Shown one piece after another: positions 47,180 to 59,600 of a stretch of 64,000 bases of DNA. The stretch comes from Orobanche coerulescens. Taxonomy: Eukaryota > Streptophyta > Magnoliopsida > Lamiales > Orobanchaceae. The stretch is taken from assembly GCA_033398695.1 (NCBI GenBank), contig CM065814.1, positions 106,332,501 to 106,396,500 of the forward strand. The letters are read 5' to 3'. Below the pieces are notes generated by a model that searched no databases, was not told the origin of the DNA, and saw nothing but the letters and a program-made list of their open reading frames with translations. The position numbers and the translations under genes were made by a program. Positions within the stretch are counted from its first letter, which is position 1; every line of letters begins with the position of its first letter.

Positions 47180-49249
47180 TCAATCAAGCAGAGATTTAGG
47201 TACCCAAGTCTGTGTGGGTCCTTTAGGGTTAGCAGGTTTCCTGGAGAATTGATTTCTCCTTGGATTGTGAAAGTTGTTATTATTATAACCCTTATAAGGT
47301 GTGTAAGGTCTAGGTCTGTATCTTCTGTTGGGATTGTATACTGAATATTCCTCAAAATATTGATAGTGTGGGCCATTTCTAAATCTTGGCTGAGACCATT
47401 TATTAATTATTTGAGGTCTCCACACTTGTTCATTTTGGAAATTAGGATAACCTTGAGGTTTCCATATGCCCCTCCCATTTTGAAATCTGTTTTTAGGGAG
47501 TTGTTGATAATAGTGGGCATGTTGTCTGGGCTGCTTCTTCTGCCTGGGCCATTGCCTAGTCGCTTGTCTAGGTGGCTGCCTTGTGAACCCTGGCTGCAGC
47601 CTAGACTTGTGACTTGGTTGTTGCCTATTTTTAAATATCGGTTTGTATGTAGGCTCAACAGTCGAGACAATTGTTTCTCCCTTGATGAAGGTGGTTTGAG
47701 AACTAGAGGGAGTGTGAGGATCATATCCAAGGCCTGATCTGGAATATAGTGGCCTTTTATTAGTACACAGTTCGTCCAGAGTTGAAGACGCCTTCAGGGA
47801 GGTTATTTCCTGCGCCTGAGTCTTATTTACCTGAGTCAGCTTAGTAAATTCGGCTTTGACATGAGCAAGTGCAGCTGATTTTTCTCTAAGTAAAAGAGTT
47901 AGTCGATTTATCTCAGCTGTAGTGACATCAGCCTGGTTTTGCAAGTTAGCTGCAGTTATCTCAACTGTATTCAGTTCTAGGCTGAGTTTTTCAAAATCAT
48001 TTTTCAGCTGCCTATTCTCATCTTGCAGCTGAGTTTTCTTGGCTGATACAGATAGGTGTGCAGATTTAAGTGTCTCAAAATATTTAAGTAGCTGATTTAC
48101 AGTTTCATGCAGATCCATATCTTGTGACATGGCTGAACTATTATTTGAACTAGAGGGTTTTGATGTTACCTCTTCATCAGCTAGGTTGGCCATCAGACAA
48201 TCATACTCTTCATCGCCATCAGAAAAGAATCCACTGCTTGATTCTACACGCTCTTGATCTTCTCCGATGAGGGCCTTCCTTCTGTCTTCTTTTCTGCCCA
48301 CCTCCTTCTTGCTCTCGTCCTTCTTAAGATCAGGACAGTCGATCTGAATGTGTCCTGTCTTATGACAGTTGTAGCACTCCACCTTCCAGCTTCCGGCTTT
48401 CTAGTTCCTTCTGGGATTCTCCTTATAATTCTTTTTGTATTTGGAGTAGTTTTTCCGTAGGTTGCTGAACCTCTGCATTATGAACGCCATTTCTTCCTCA
48501 AAATCTAATGGATTTGGAGGCTTTACATCAGATAGGCTCTTGGCGGGGGACTCGGTTGCGAAGGCTATTCCCTTTTCTGCAGGCTCGGTTGAGGATGAAC
48601 TTGGGAGCTCGAACTCATAAGCCTTCAGATCGGAGAACAGCTCTTGGATCTTTATCTTATTAAGATCCTTGGATTCTCTCATGGCCACTGCTTTCATACT
48701 CCATTCACGATTGAGAGATCTTAGTACCTTCAGCGCCATTTCCCTATTGCCATAAGATTTGCCGAGGGAGTTGATCTCATTGATAATCTCAGTGAACCTT
48801 GTGTCCACTTGGTCTATAGATTCGCCATTCTTCATTTTGAAGTTGTCAAATTTTTGAATAGCAATTGACAACTTGTTCTCTTTGATCAGATCCGTTCCTT
48901 CACACATTAGGGCTAATGTGTCCCATATTTCTTTTACATTCTTGCAATTATTGATCTTGACCATGGTGGATTTGTCAAGAGTTTGATACAGCACGTCTCT
49001 GGCCCGGTTGTCAAGGTTAGCCAGCTTTCTTTCTTCGGGAGTCAGCTCTGTCCTCTTCTTTGGGATCTTCTCTGGCTTCCCTGCTGCGATCTCCTCGGGA
49101 GTGTTGTCTTTCTCGAAGGTGTAAGGACCGTCCTATATGATGCACCACATGTCATCATGGATCGAAGATAAGTGTGTCTGCATCCTTATCTTCCAAAGAT
49201 CATACTCGTCAACTGAAAACACAGGTAATCTAGAATGCATGTGTTCCAT
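47180..49249 (-). pseudogene. gag: S2 gag, two nonsense codons
   Basis: 690 codons from the ATG at 49249 (MEHMHSRLPVFSVDEYDLW) to TGA at 47180-47182. In-frame TAGs lie at 49133-49135 and 48401-48403; S3 has sense codons at both sites. A UBN2-type capsid domain comes first (IWDTLALMCEGTDLIKENKL, FTEIINEINSLG). The zinc knuckle CYNCHKTGHIQIDC is at about 48335-48376. A roughly 200-residue coiled coil (47900-48160) and a Gln/Arg/Tyr-rich basic tail follow. The closing stop sits at the same codon in S3 but as TAA, so it is a true gag terminator; pol continues in the same frame, which fits stop-codon readthrough or reinitiation. Confidence 0.88.
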
Positions 49250-49314
49250 TATATAATGAGAGTAAAAATATATCTCTGATATAGATCTGGTTCGTGAACT
49301 AAATGAACCAACCT

Positions 49315-49325
49315 CTCTGATACCA
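49315..49325 (-). promoter_or_regulatory. S2 primer binding site
   Basis: On the minus strand, TGGTATCAGAG, complementary to the 3' end of initiator tRNA-Met, two bases after the LTR end. Confidence 0.9.
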
Positions 49326-49327
49326 CT

Positions 49328-50741
49328 TGTAGGTCACAAGTCGTCCAGGAATAAGTCTAGAGGGGGGTGAATAGACTTATTGAAACTCTTAGAACTCTTT
49401 TTCTCAAAGAGTAAGTTTCTTCAGCTGATAGATATACAAATGACTTAGAGTCGTTTGTTCTTAATACGTGCGGAAGTCAGCTGATGACGAATATAAAACA
49501 ACTAATGAAACACTTAACAATGAATGCAGCAGTTAGAGTATGATGCTATAAAACAGTAAAATACGCAGGCAGTTATAGTGGTCTCAGAGGTGGGGTAATC
49601 CTCTACTAATCCACTTTTCTCCAAACCAGTTGGAGATGAATTCACTATGATTTTCAATCAGTGATAAATATTACAGTGATTAAACCAAACTACAACAGCT
49701 TCCAACCAGTGGAAATCCGCGCCGTTGTAGCACACTTGACTGCCTTGCACCTCTTGATCCGCGATCCTTGGATGCCTTTACAGTCTCGAACTTCAACCAG
49801 TGAAGTACTCCGAACTCAGGATTTAAGACACGAGTTTTTGTCTTCTCCAACTAAGAGCTTCTTCAAGTATGAACTTTTGAGAACCGCTCTTTTCACGATG
49901 CTATAGTTTGCTTTAGATTGCTTGAATGCTTTGATCGCATGAGAATATGATCGCACCGGTAGTAATTGTTGTTGGTATTTGCTCAGCTTCAAATCTTCGG
50001 ATATATATAGGTCATGATCTCTGAGCAATTCCTTCATAGCCGTTGCAAATCTTTTCAACAAATCAGTCCGTTGGAGAGGTAGACTTTATTATTTTCTTTC
50101 TGAACATTGCAAGGCTGGATTCCCATAATTTAATCCATCTTTCGACCATTGTGAAGACTTTGCATGTGAGGCGCCGAATCTTTTGAATATAATAAGATTA
50201 AAGTCTTCAGTGGTAGGCCTGGATGAATTATTCAATTCATATCCTTGCGGGAATCTCTCCAATTTGTCTCTTCACGTTGCATGTGATTTTCCGTAATATT
50301 TGACTTTTCAACGCATGGTGACGTGGACTTGGAGTACTTGGCTGATCTCGAGTAGGCTGATGTACAGATAACTTCTCTGCAGTCTGGACCTCTCTGATGG
50401 TGACTGTTTGGGACTCGCCTGATCAGATGACCTGTCTGAGGTTACTTGACTGCAGTCTGGTCAAACATCTCTGATAATCTTTGTTGACCAGATCTTCTCT
50501 GATATGACTCGGCTGTACCTCTCTGATGAACTTAGCTGTTCTTAGCCGATTTTTAGCCTAACTTATTTTGGCCTATAGAAGATACTCATTTGGTTCTTCT
50601 TTACATTTTGCCAAGTTTTACACTTAACATAATTTGACTTATGGAAGATACTCATTTGGTTCTTCCTTACATTTTTGCCAAGTAATAAGTATTTGAATTT
50701 ATATTAATGACATCATCAAAATCTAACAAGTATTCCAAACA
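49328..50741 (-). mobile_element. S2 5' LTR
   Basis: 1414 bp. The TATA box is TATATATA at 50001-50009 (minus strand), about 730 bp into the LTR, leaving roughly 670 bp of transcribed R and U5. Its AGGTCAC (49331) and AGGTCAT (50009) words are the repeats between which S3's LTR has been deleted. Confidence 0.95.
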
Positions 50742-50801
50742 CCAAGATACGAAATCTTGGTAACACGTCCAAGGTACTCGACCCTGGCAACACACATCTA
50801 C

Positions 50802-51245
50802 AATCATATCCATGATACCGTGATTGCTTGCCACGTATCATCATAAGTCTTCTTAGGCTCTCACGGTTGGACCGATCACTCGCCGTGTCCTGGCCACCGT
50901 GATCACATGCCATGTGTCACCGTAGACCTCGTCTGAACATCACGGTTGGACTATGACCGCACATTTACAAATCACATAATAGTACGGTACACATCACAAT
51001 ATAAAGCAATAAAACACATCCGTAATCATATCCCTGATACCGTGATCGCTTGCCATGTAGCACCGTAAGTCTTCTTAGGCTCTCACGGTTGGGCCAATCA
51101 CTCGCCGAGTCCTTACCACCATGATCACATGTCATGTGTCACCGTAGATCTCATCCCAACATCACGGTTGGACTATGACCACACATTCACAATCACACAA
51201 CACAATACACCAAGGATATCACAATAATCTACCCAAAGGCAACAA
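50802..51245 (-). repeat. Two 222-bp tandem repeats in G3
   Basis: AATCATATCC starts the units at 50802 and 51024, and most of each unit aligns by eye. Each unit holds two related halves: CCGTGAT(T/C)GCTTGCCA and CCGTGATCACATG(C/T)CATG, each followed some 50 bp on by CACGGTTGG. It is thus a repeat of a roughly 100-bp repeat. It lies in the transcribed part of the LTR. Confidence 0.8.
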
Positions 51246-52032
51246 ACACAAGCACGACACAATTGTCGAATCACAACGTACCGAAATGAGATAATATATG
51301 TATATCTATATGATTCACTTCATCATTCACAAAACACACCATTCACAAAATACGCACGCGTTTAGAAAGCGAGCCTTTAACGAAGCTAAACTGAATCCTT
51401 TGAAAGTTCATTTCAAACAATCAAATAAACACACTTAGATGATCACCGATCATCATATCCACAAAACAAGAAATGTATGAACAAGGTACTTGCCTCGGAA
51501 TCGGCACGCAAATATGCCGACCAACATGGCTCGACCGAAGTGCCTCGAAACCTACAACTACCACAAGAAACAATGAGAACACTATCACAATGAGGATCGA
51601 GACCAATAACAACGAGAATTACATCAAACTATCGAAGGAAAACTCATTAGAACATTTAATCTATGATTAAATGTTCAATATTTCTCAAGAACACTCGAAT
51701 CATCAATCGAGTTAAACCAACTCCAAATATGGATATACACTCTATAGAACACGATTAATAACGTCATATATCGCTAACCGATTCATCCAAATCAGACTAG
51801 GATCGAGATCAAGAACAAAACTCCAAAAAGTCAACTCTAAGGAAAAATGGGAAAAATATCTCGATCCAATGAAGAACAACAGATTAGATGATGTTACAAT
51901 CACCTAGAACTCTCAAAACACCTTGGATGGAAGAAAAATCGACCAGAAGTCCAAACCCTAGTCGCCCTCGTCTCAAGCCCACAGAGAGGAGAAGAAATGA
52001 AATGGAAATGACAATTCATGCCCGCTGTACTG

Positions 52033-52040
52033 TTTATATA
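52033..52040 (-). promoter_or_regulatory. TATA box of G3
   Basis: On the minus strand, CCAGTATATAAACAG. The nearest palindrome of the array begins 11 bp upstream, almost the same gap as in G1. Confidence 0.65.
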
Positions 52041-52050
52041 CTGGATAGTT

Positions 52051-52399
52051 TAGCGCGCGCTAACCATCCAAATTAGCGTGCGCTATCGAGTCATCAACAA
52101 AAAGATGTTCCGCACAACTGCACAGTTAGCGTGCGCTAATCACTAATATTAGCGTGCGCTAACAAATCCTCCAACCCAGATCAGTGGCTTCTGGACTGTC
52201 ACTGACCAACATTTAGCGTGCGCTATTCTACTCATAGCGTGCGCTAACTCTTGCCATTAGCGCGCACTACACCACTATGTAGCGTGCGCTATCGAACTCC
52301 CAGTCGAAGGCAGTGGCTTCTGCCTCAATTATGTACCCTCCGTTAGCGTGCGATAACAAAGCCTTAGCGTGCGCTAGAAATCTCAGGAAGTGCGCGCTA
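52051..52399. repeat. Phased palindrome array upstream of G3 TATA box
   Basis: Ten clear copies plus one partial copy of TAGCGTGCGCTA start at 52051, 52074, 52127, 52150, 52214, 52235, 52258, 52280, 52344, 52365 and about 52388. Spacings are 23, 53, 23, 64, 21, 23, 22, 64, 21 and 23 bp. The longer gaps share CAGTGGCTTCTG. The minus-strand TATA box follows directly. Confidence 0.9.
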
Positions 52400-52833
52400 T
52401 ATCTAGCCCACACCTTACGCTATTCCCACTGCACAGGCAGTAGGATCGCACCAAAACTCATAAACTCCAAAAAGGTCGGAGTGAGGAATACGAAAGAAGT
52501 TCCTCAAAACTTTGGCAAATTACAAAGCGTCCCGAAGGACCGAAATATCACAACACGTCTAACAAAGTTAAATAAACTTACGGGATATACGAAGTGACAG
52601 TTTCGAATGAGATTCGCAAGAATCGAACTCAAGTGCCGAAAAGTCGTTAAGAAGCACGGAACTAAACAAACGACACCAAAACGAACTCGGATGACAAAAG
52701 TGCAGAATTAGTCATTCTCATAATGATGGAACGGTCACAAGCAAGCCGTTAAAATGGACTCCCGCCAAAAAAAAGAAATTTAAAAAAGAAAAAGAAATTT
52801 ACCGAAAATCGAAATTGCGGATTTTACAATATA

Positions 52834-53490
52834 TATATATATATAATCATCTGATATGATATATCAATATTGTTGTTCAGGAAACTTTATATAGGTAGAA
52901 TAAAATTCATATGACATTGTATCTTCACTAAATGTTCCGAGCTAATCCTTTCTGGGTGGACATGTTGATATGTTCAGGTACAGGTGCTTCGTGGAAGCGC
53001 CCACAGGGGCAGTATCAGGACGATGGACATCGGTGATTATATGCATCCCTAATATTTCTATTTCGATTATTTTGCTTTGTCATTTTGTACTCGAGTACAT
53101 GTATTTTCCTTTCATGGGTTATTCTCAAGTGTTGTATTGGATATTATTTGTATCAAATTGCGGTTAAAGTCGTTATTACACTTGATGATGTAATTTGATA
53201 CTCCCTCCGTCCGCCAACCATGTGCATTGTTTTGACCGGCATGGGTTTAGTTATTTCAGTTGACTTAGTTGGTAAGATGTGTTATGAGTGGAGTAAGGGG
53301 CCCACTTATGTTAAAAAAATTGCCAAAAATAAACAATGCGCATAGGTTGCGGAATGACGGAAAAGAAAATTGTTGCACATGGGTGGCGGACGGAGGGAGT
53401 ATTATATATTGCCATATTTCTCTTTAGCCTGGTCCTTGTTGAAGGGTTTATAGCGCTGTAATATGCCCTGAACAACTTGGGGTGTTATAT
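52834..53490 (+). mobile_element. G2 LTR, right part, with a Stowaway insertion
   Basis: Continues 37834 after G3. It has the layout of a Gypsy LTR end: a CAGGTACAGGTGC segment, T-rich transcribed sequence with TACTCGAGTACATG, and an end at GGGGTGTTAT. The MITE at 53201-53399 sits inside it. It begins in a short AT run (52829-52845). Confidence 0.5.
53201..53399. mobile_element. Stowaway-type MITE, 199 bp
   Basis: Terminal inverted repeats CTCCCTCCGTCCGCC...GGCGGACGGAGGGAG, flanked by TA on both sides (53199-53200 and 53400-53401). The inner repeats extend to CATGTGCA-like words. CTCCCTCCGTCC and the TA duplication are the Stowaway (Tc1/mariner) signature. It has no coding capacity; it would be moved by a mariner-like transposase from elsewhere. 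Confidence 0.95.
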
Positions 53491-53797
53491 TAATTATGTG
53501 TGGAAGTTGGATTCATGGGTGCTAAAACATACCAAAAGTACGCATAAATTCAGGTTACATACCGAGTTAGTGCCTATGAGGAAATCAATAAGTTTAGAAC
53601 TTCAAAAGAGATGGTGAACTAAATCAAAATCTGTTATGACCCTTATATAAATTTTATGGAACATTTCTTAAGTTTATAACATCATATTAACTACCAGTAA
53701 GCCACATGTTTGAGAATTTCCCAACTCAAAGTAAGTAAAAGTCCATCTGCAACTACAATGCATAAACATAGTATTCTATGTTATATATATTTATCTA

Positions 53798-53799
<2 letters not shown>
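53491..53799. other. No gene seen
   Basis: AT-rich sequence between the G2 LTR end and the microsatellite. No domain, repeat or RNA gene is recognised. Confidence 0.4.

Positions 53800-53862
<63 letters not shown>
53800..53862. repeat. TA/TG microsatellite
   Basis: An uninterrupted TA run of about 20 units passes directly into a TG run of about 12 units. Confidence 0.97.
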
Positions 53863-54004
53863 ACCAAAGCGGATGTCATGTGATGTATAATTGTTAAATA
53901 ATATTGCAATATGATGATCATGACATTACATGTCATACATTTTATGTGCATGTACATACATAATACTTACATGTCATATTTTTCATGTGCAGGTGCATGC
54001 ATAT
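53863..54004. other. Flank of T2
   Basis: Contains two related words (TGACATTACATGTCATACATTTTATGTGCATG and a near copy about 40 bp later). No gene. It ends at the T2 LTR. Confidence 0.4.
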
Positions 54005-54910
54005 TGTTGTGCGGCGATTTATATGCCTCAATGGCGATCGGCATAATGGTCGGGAGCCAATCAAAGAAGACAGATGTTGGGCAAGCGCCTAGCGGTCGAT
54101 ACCCAAGGCGATCGTCTTTTGGCATCTGACGATCGCCTCTAATGTCCGATCGGGGACGATCGTCCCATGCCACGTGTGAATCCGACACCCGTCAAAGTCT
54201 GCGAAGACCGAATCTCGGGTGAAGACCCACGTGCAGATCCGCAAAAGGCGTCGCAAGAACAGGCCCTACTCCAGCCCATCATCAGCTGTCAGTGATAAGG
54301 ACGACCTCACCTACCGACAGGCCCGCCTAAAGGTCCTAGGTGGGACCTCCCAAGACAGCGACGTGAGGCAACTGTAGCCTCCTCATTGGTTCGCACATCT
54401 AGCCGCCGGCAGCAGCTGCGGACTTTAAGGAAACAGTCCCATGTGCTAGGACGATCGCCCACCTTATTTAAATGCAGGAAACGGCGATCGCCTGCGGTTG
54501 ACAGAGACGTCCCATCAACCCTTGCTCCTATAAAGAAGAGGGCCTCCAGGATTGGAAAAAAGGAGAGTGACAACGTTAACACATAACGCTAAAAGAAAAC
54601 AATACAAAGAGAACTTCTTATCTTTGTAACAAGAACTCACAGAGCCTTATCTCTGGTTCTTCCGGCAATCTTCAGCTCTCCAAAGCTAAGATAACTAGGG
54701 TCTTTACACTCATTGTAATTGTACTCTAACATTAATATTTGTACTCACCAGTATTCATATTAATAACATCTCGCGAGAGCATTCAAGCCCGAGACTAACA
54801 ACCCCAGCAAATCTTGTGTTATTCATTTCCCCACAGACGTGCTCTCACACTTTGTTTGTTACCCGTCCATTCCAGCATATCATCTCCGGATAATATTTTT
54901 GGTAACAACA
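54005..54910 (+). mobile_element. T2 5' LTR
   Basis: 906 bp, TGTTGTGCGG to GGTAACAACA. TATAAAG at 54529. It diverges from T1's LTRs by many substitutions and several indels, so T2 is a distinct, older-separated copy. GCGATCG words are more numerous than in T1. Confidence 0.92.
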
Positions 54911-54912
54911 AT

Positions 54913-54929
54913 TGGCGCTAGAGGAAGGG
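54913..54929 (+). promoter_or_regulatory. T2 primer binding site (putative)
   Basis: TGGCGCTAGAGGAAGGG, two bases after the LTR, one base different from T1. Confidence 0.65.
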
Positions 54930-55038
54930 TATCTTAACCTTCATTTTTTATTCCGACCATCTCGAAGAACACTCACTGTTCTCCGGGGCATATACTTGAA
55001 GAAACATCACTGTTCTTCAAAGAAAAACCTTCAGAATC

Positions 55039-56640
55039 ATGATGTCGGCCACGACCTCGAAAAGAGCCACCCTACGATCCGCCGGACACCTTATTCCGGC
55101 CCAAGCCGAGTCCCAACCCGCGGCAGAAGGCGATCGCGGCGACGCTAGACTCTCACTCCCTCCCCCGACGGACGGACCCAGCCTCTCACTCGATCAGTTC
55201 CAAACCGCGGAACAGATCGAGGAGGCCATGGCCATCCTAAGGGAGCGACGGAGGGCGTGCGACTCGCCCACCATTACTCCATCAGCCATCCGCCGTGCGG
55301 GTAAGCGGAAGCTCAAGGGGCTATATGTCGAGTAATCGTCAGAAAGCCCCGAGCCGCAGGAAAAGACGCTCGTAAGGCGGGACGATTCCGTCTTCAGCCG
55401 CCTAGGGAGTGACCCCTCATGGCGACCCGGACATTCGAGCCCCATCCGGGAGACATCAGAGTCTGAATCCATCACCAAGTGTTCAGCATACCCAACTCCT
55501 AGAAGACAGGTCGGCCAACGGGCTCCCACTCGCCCCAGGAGATCGGTACATGATCGCCTCGGCTCCCGCTCCGAGAGACAATCCGAGAGCAGTCAGGCTA
55601 CGGCGATGGCCGCAATGCAGCGCCAGCTCGACGAAATGAAGGCGCTCATAGAAACTGGGGCAGGCGCCAAGAGATCGATCGCCGGACCGAGTGAGCCGCT
55701 CGCAGCCCAGATGGAAATCGCCCCCGTACAACCGAAGATCGCTTCTCCTCAAACACCTCTATATGAGGGGAGGTCATATCCTGAGACCCATTTGAGCAAG
55801 TTCTGGATCTACATGACCGGATGCTAGGCATCGGACGTGATAAAGTGCCGAATGTTCCCATTGACATTGGGCGATCTTGCCCATAGATGGCACATCACAT
55901 TGCCACCGCGCTCAATCAACTATTTTGAGAAACTGGCGAACAACTTCATGTCGTATTTTGCCGCCAAAGTTGCTCGGCCAGAAGGCCCCCACCGCCTGAT
56001 AAAGATCAGGCAGGGGAAGGACGAGCCCGATGAAGACTACATCTACCGGGTGGATGAAATAGTCCTCACCGGTGAGCCCATTAGCGATGAGCTCGCCCTC
56101 TACTCGGTCCTAGGGGGATTCTATGGCCATTCACCCATGTTCAGGCACCTCACGAAGGACATCCCCCCGACCTACGCGATCTTCCGTGTTAGGGCCGCCG
56201 ACTTTCTGGCTAGGCAGAGGATGCTCACCCTTCGCTTAGGCGAGAGATCTACCGGAGAAGGGAAGGCACCATCTTCCATCTCGAAGAAGGCGGTCTCCAA
56301 GCCCAGAAAGGCGGTCGCAAAGCCGCCCGGTGAGTTCAAGGCCTTCGAGGATATGGAAGTTCACCTCCTCCGCAACCTCAATCTGTCTCCGGCCCATATC
56401 TTCAACGCCATCAAGGGGCGCGAGTGGCTTAGCAAGCCGAATCCGATGAGGGACTACGGTCATCTGGACCGCAGCAAATTTTGTGCCTACCACAAAAGTC
56501 CCGGCCACAACACCAGCCAGTGCCACGACCTCCTCAGACAACTCTGGAGATTGTTCGAGGAAGGCAAGCTGGACAATTTGGTGACCAAGCCAGAACCCAG
56601 GCAGAAAGGACCGGGGGGCGCGATCGCCGACAGAACGATG
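55039..56640 (+). pseudogene. gag: T2 gag (broken)
   Basis: Start at ATG 55039 or 55042; the second matches T1's start. The frame is kept to about 56610, with TAA at 55333-55335 and TAG at 55825-55827, both lysine codons in T1. The gag domain is as in T1 (HRWHITLPPRS, DEDYIYRVDEIV), and the zinc site is CAYHKSPGHNTSQC. A lost base near 56610 breaks the link to protease. It keeps a KKAVSKPRKAVAKPP segment near 56285-56330 of which T1 has only the end. Confidence 0.85.
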
Positions 56641-59600
56641 GAATACCTCCCAATACGGTCGCCAGGATCGAGCAAAACGAGCCGGAGTACTCAGACGAAT
56701 CAATCCCTCCGATCAACCCCGGCGGCCGGATCAATATGCTTCAGTCGGGAGATGGAAACCTCGGAGCCCTTTCCCCAGTTTCCACCATGTCGAATAGAAA
56801 GCAGAAGGCCGAGTTGAGGGCGTTCGCCGGGGTCCATGTCGTGGTGCCCCCAGAGCCAACCATATCCAGAAACGCGCTCGTCACCTTCTCCAACAAGGAT
56901 AGGGAGGGAGTGCAGTGCCCCAAAGAGGATGCATTGGTAATCTCTGCATGTATCCTTGGAAAAATGGTCGACCGCGTGCTGGTTGACAATGGGAGCTTTT
57001 GCAATATCATATTCAAATCTGCTCTGGACCAGCTCGGCAACCTGACCAAGTTCATCAAGCCATTTGATACCGTGCTTCAAGGGTTCGGCGACAACACAGT
57101 CCAAGCCTATGGAAGGATCAAGCTCTCTGTCAAGATAATATGTTGTTACGATCCCAAGGTTAGGATCACTAGGAACCTCAATTTTGTAATCATAGATAGG
57201 CCCGGCATCTATAATGGGTTCCTAGGTCACCCCTTTCTAGAAACCTTCGAGGCGGTCGCCTCTTCTTTTTTTTGCTGTATCAAATTCCCCACTGCCGATG
57301 GGACAGTCGGTACTGTAGCTAATGGCAAAGAAATGTTTGAATTACTCCTGTGTCGTAACTTCCTCTTTAAACGATTCCCGTACCATTTATAACATTGAGA
57401 CGATCGACATTCAACCAATGGAGATCGATGAGCCAAGCACCTCATACCAAACCGACTCAGAGAACGGCATCTCACATCGATTGACGGACGACATCGAGCC
57501 AAGGATCGGTTTCGAGCCAAGCCTCGACATTGATCCAAGGATAGAGTCCGGAAATCGTTCCAAACGAGAATCGACCGTCCCCATTGAAAAGTTGGAGAGT
57601 ATAACGATAGATCCAGCTCGCTCGTAGCGGGAAGTGCAGATCGGCACAAGCGTCGGTCTCGAGTTAAAAGATGATCTGATCAGTTTACTACGTAAGAACA
57701 TCGGAATCTTTGCCTGGTCGCATCAAGATATTGTCGGCATTAGTCCTAAACACGCTTGCCACTATCTAAAGATCGACCCGGCAAGGAAGCCTGATCACCA
57801 GAAACGTAGGAAATTCGGTCCTGAGAAGTACGCTGTGCTCGACACAGAAGTCAAAAAGTTGTTCGACAACAAACTAATCGGAGTAGCTACCGAGGAGCCA
57901 CAGTGGGTAGCTAATGCGGTGCTCGTCAAAAAGGCGAGCAACTTCTGGAGGTTATGCATCGATTTCACCGACCTCAACGTGGCATGTCCGAAAGACCACT
58001 TTCCGATGCCTCATATTGACCACTTGGCGGCAGGTTGTGAATTGATGTCGTTCATGGATGCCTTCGCCGGGTACCATCAGATCCCAATGGCGGAGAAAGA
58101 CATAAAACACACATCGTTCCACACGAAAAAAGACGTGTACTTTTGGGTCTGAATGTCGTTCGGTCTGGAGAATGCGGGGGCGACCTACCAGCGACTAGTC
58201 AAGGGGATGTTCGCCGACCAAATCGGCAAGACCATGGAGGTTTACATTGACGACATCATGGTCAAGAGCCTCAAAAAGGAAGATCACCTCAAAGACCTTG
58301 CCGAGACGTTCGCCATCCTCGAGAAATTTAACATGAAACTAAACCCCAAGAAATGCAACTTCGGGGTAAGCTCCGGAAAGTTCCTGGGGCACATCATGAG
58401 CCAAAGGGGGATCGAAGTGAACCCCACCAAGATCCAGGCGATCCTAGACATACAAGAGCCACGGAATGTCAAAATGGTGCAACGCCTCACAGGTTGTCTA
58501 GCTGCCCTTAACCGTTTCATTTCTCGGCTCGGAGACAAAAGCAAGCCATTCTTCGCCACCATAAAGAATAAGAAGTTTGCATGGACAAAGGAAAGTCAAG
58601 TGGCATTCGCCAAAATCAAGGAGTATCTGTCTAATCCCAAATCTTGGCGAAGCCAATCCCCGGCGAAAAGCTATTCCTCTACCTGGCGGCCTCAGAGGTC
58701 GCGCTGAGCGTTGTATTAGTGCGAGCAGAGGGGCAAGCCCACTTGCCGATCTACTTCGTTAGTCAAGCGCTCTATGACGTGGAAACGCATTACACGCCTC
58801 TGGAGAAGATCGCCTACGCATTAGTCATGAGTGTTCGCAAGCTGAGGGCCTACTTCTTCGAACACCAAGTGGAGGTTCTGACGACTCTCCCTCTAAGGTA
58901 AGTTCTACACCGGCCAGACACCAACGGGAGACTCCTCAAGTGGTCACTGGAGATCGCCCAATACGGTGTTATGTACGCTCCTCGCACGGCAATCAAAGGC
59001 CAAGCTCTGGCGGACTTCATGGTGGAATTAACATTCCCGCCCAGTCCGACCCAGGTCGACCATCCTGCTTGGAAATTGTACGTAGATGGCTCGGCAACCA
59101 ACTCGCGAGCAGGGGCAGGGATTTTCCTCATCAGCCCCGACAGCCAAAGTTTCACAAATGCTGTGCGTTTCGGGTTCCGTGCGACCAACAATGAAGCCGA
59201 GTACGAAGCCTTGGTAGGCGGGCTCGATCTAGCACTCGCCCTGGACGTTCGTCGGCTCCACATCTTCATGGACTCCCTTTTGGTCGTGAACCAAGTCAAG
59301 GGGGAATATGAGGCGCACGGCGAACAAATGATCAACTACCAAGAATTGGTCGCCGAAATGTGCACAAAGTTTGAAGAAGTGCTGATTGAACAAGTCCCAA
59401 GAGAACACAACTCCCAGGCCGATGCCCTATCCAAAGTAGCATCATCAGATGGGGCGTCAGACTTCTCTAACATCCAAATCACGAAGTCAGCAAAGTCGGC
59501 GATCGACAGAAGCCTGATCACCACAGTTGCCATCGCCGAAGAGAACTGGATGACTCCGTTCATTAAATACTTGAAGGACGGAACGGTCCCCGCCGATCGT

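Larger units (their letters stand above)
38576..50741 (-). mobile_element. S2: Sirevirus-type Copia element, nearly intact (12.2 kb)
   Basis: LTRs 38576-39988 and 49328-50741 (1413 and 1414 bp) start TGTT(A/T)GGAATACTTG and end GTGACCTACA on the minus strand. The 5-bp target duplication CCAAG (38571-38575 and 50742-50746) is exact. In element order: primer site, gag, pol, accessory ORF, purine tract, LTR. Gag, pol and the accessory ORF are all in one frame, interrupted only by point nonsense codons and one local compensated frameshift. It is the youngest-looking complete element in the window, and S3 belongs to the same family. Confidence 0.96.
37835..52828 (-). mobile_element. G3: solo Gypsy-type LTR split by S2
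   Basis: On the minus strand the LTR starts TGTAAAATCCGC (52828) and ends GGGGTGTTACA (37835). The two parts (37835-38575 and 50742-52828) make about 2.8 kb. ATATA flanks both ends, but the right side is an AT run, so that evidence is weak. It shares with G1 the palindrome array next to a TATA box, the GCACTAGCAAAAT segment before CCCGAG, and the end GTGTTACA. No internal Gypsy coding sequence belongs to it. Confidence 0.75.
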
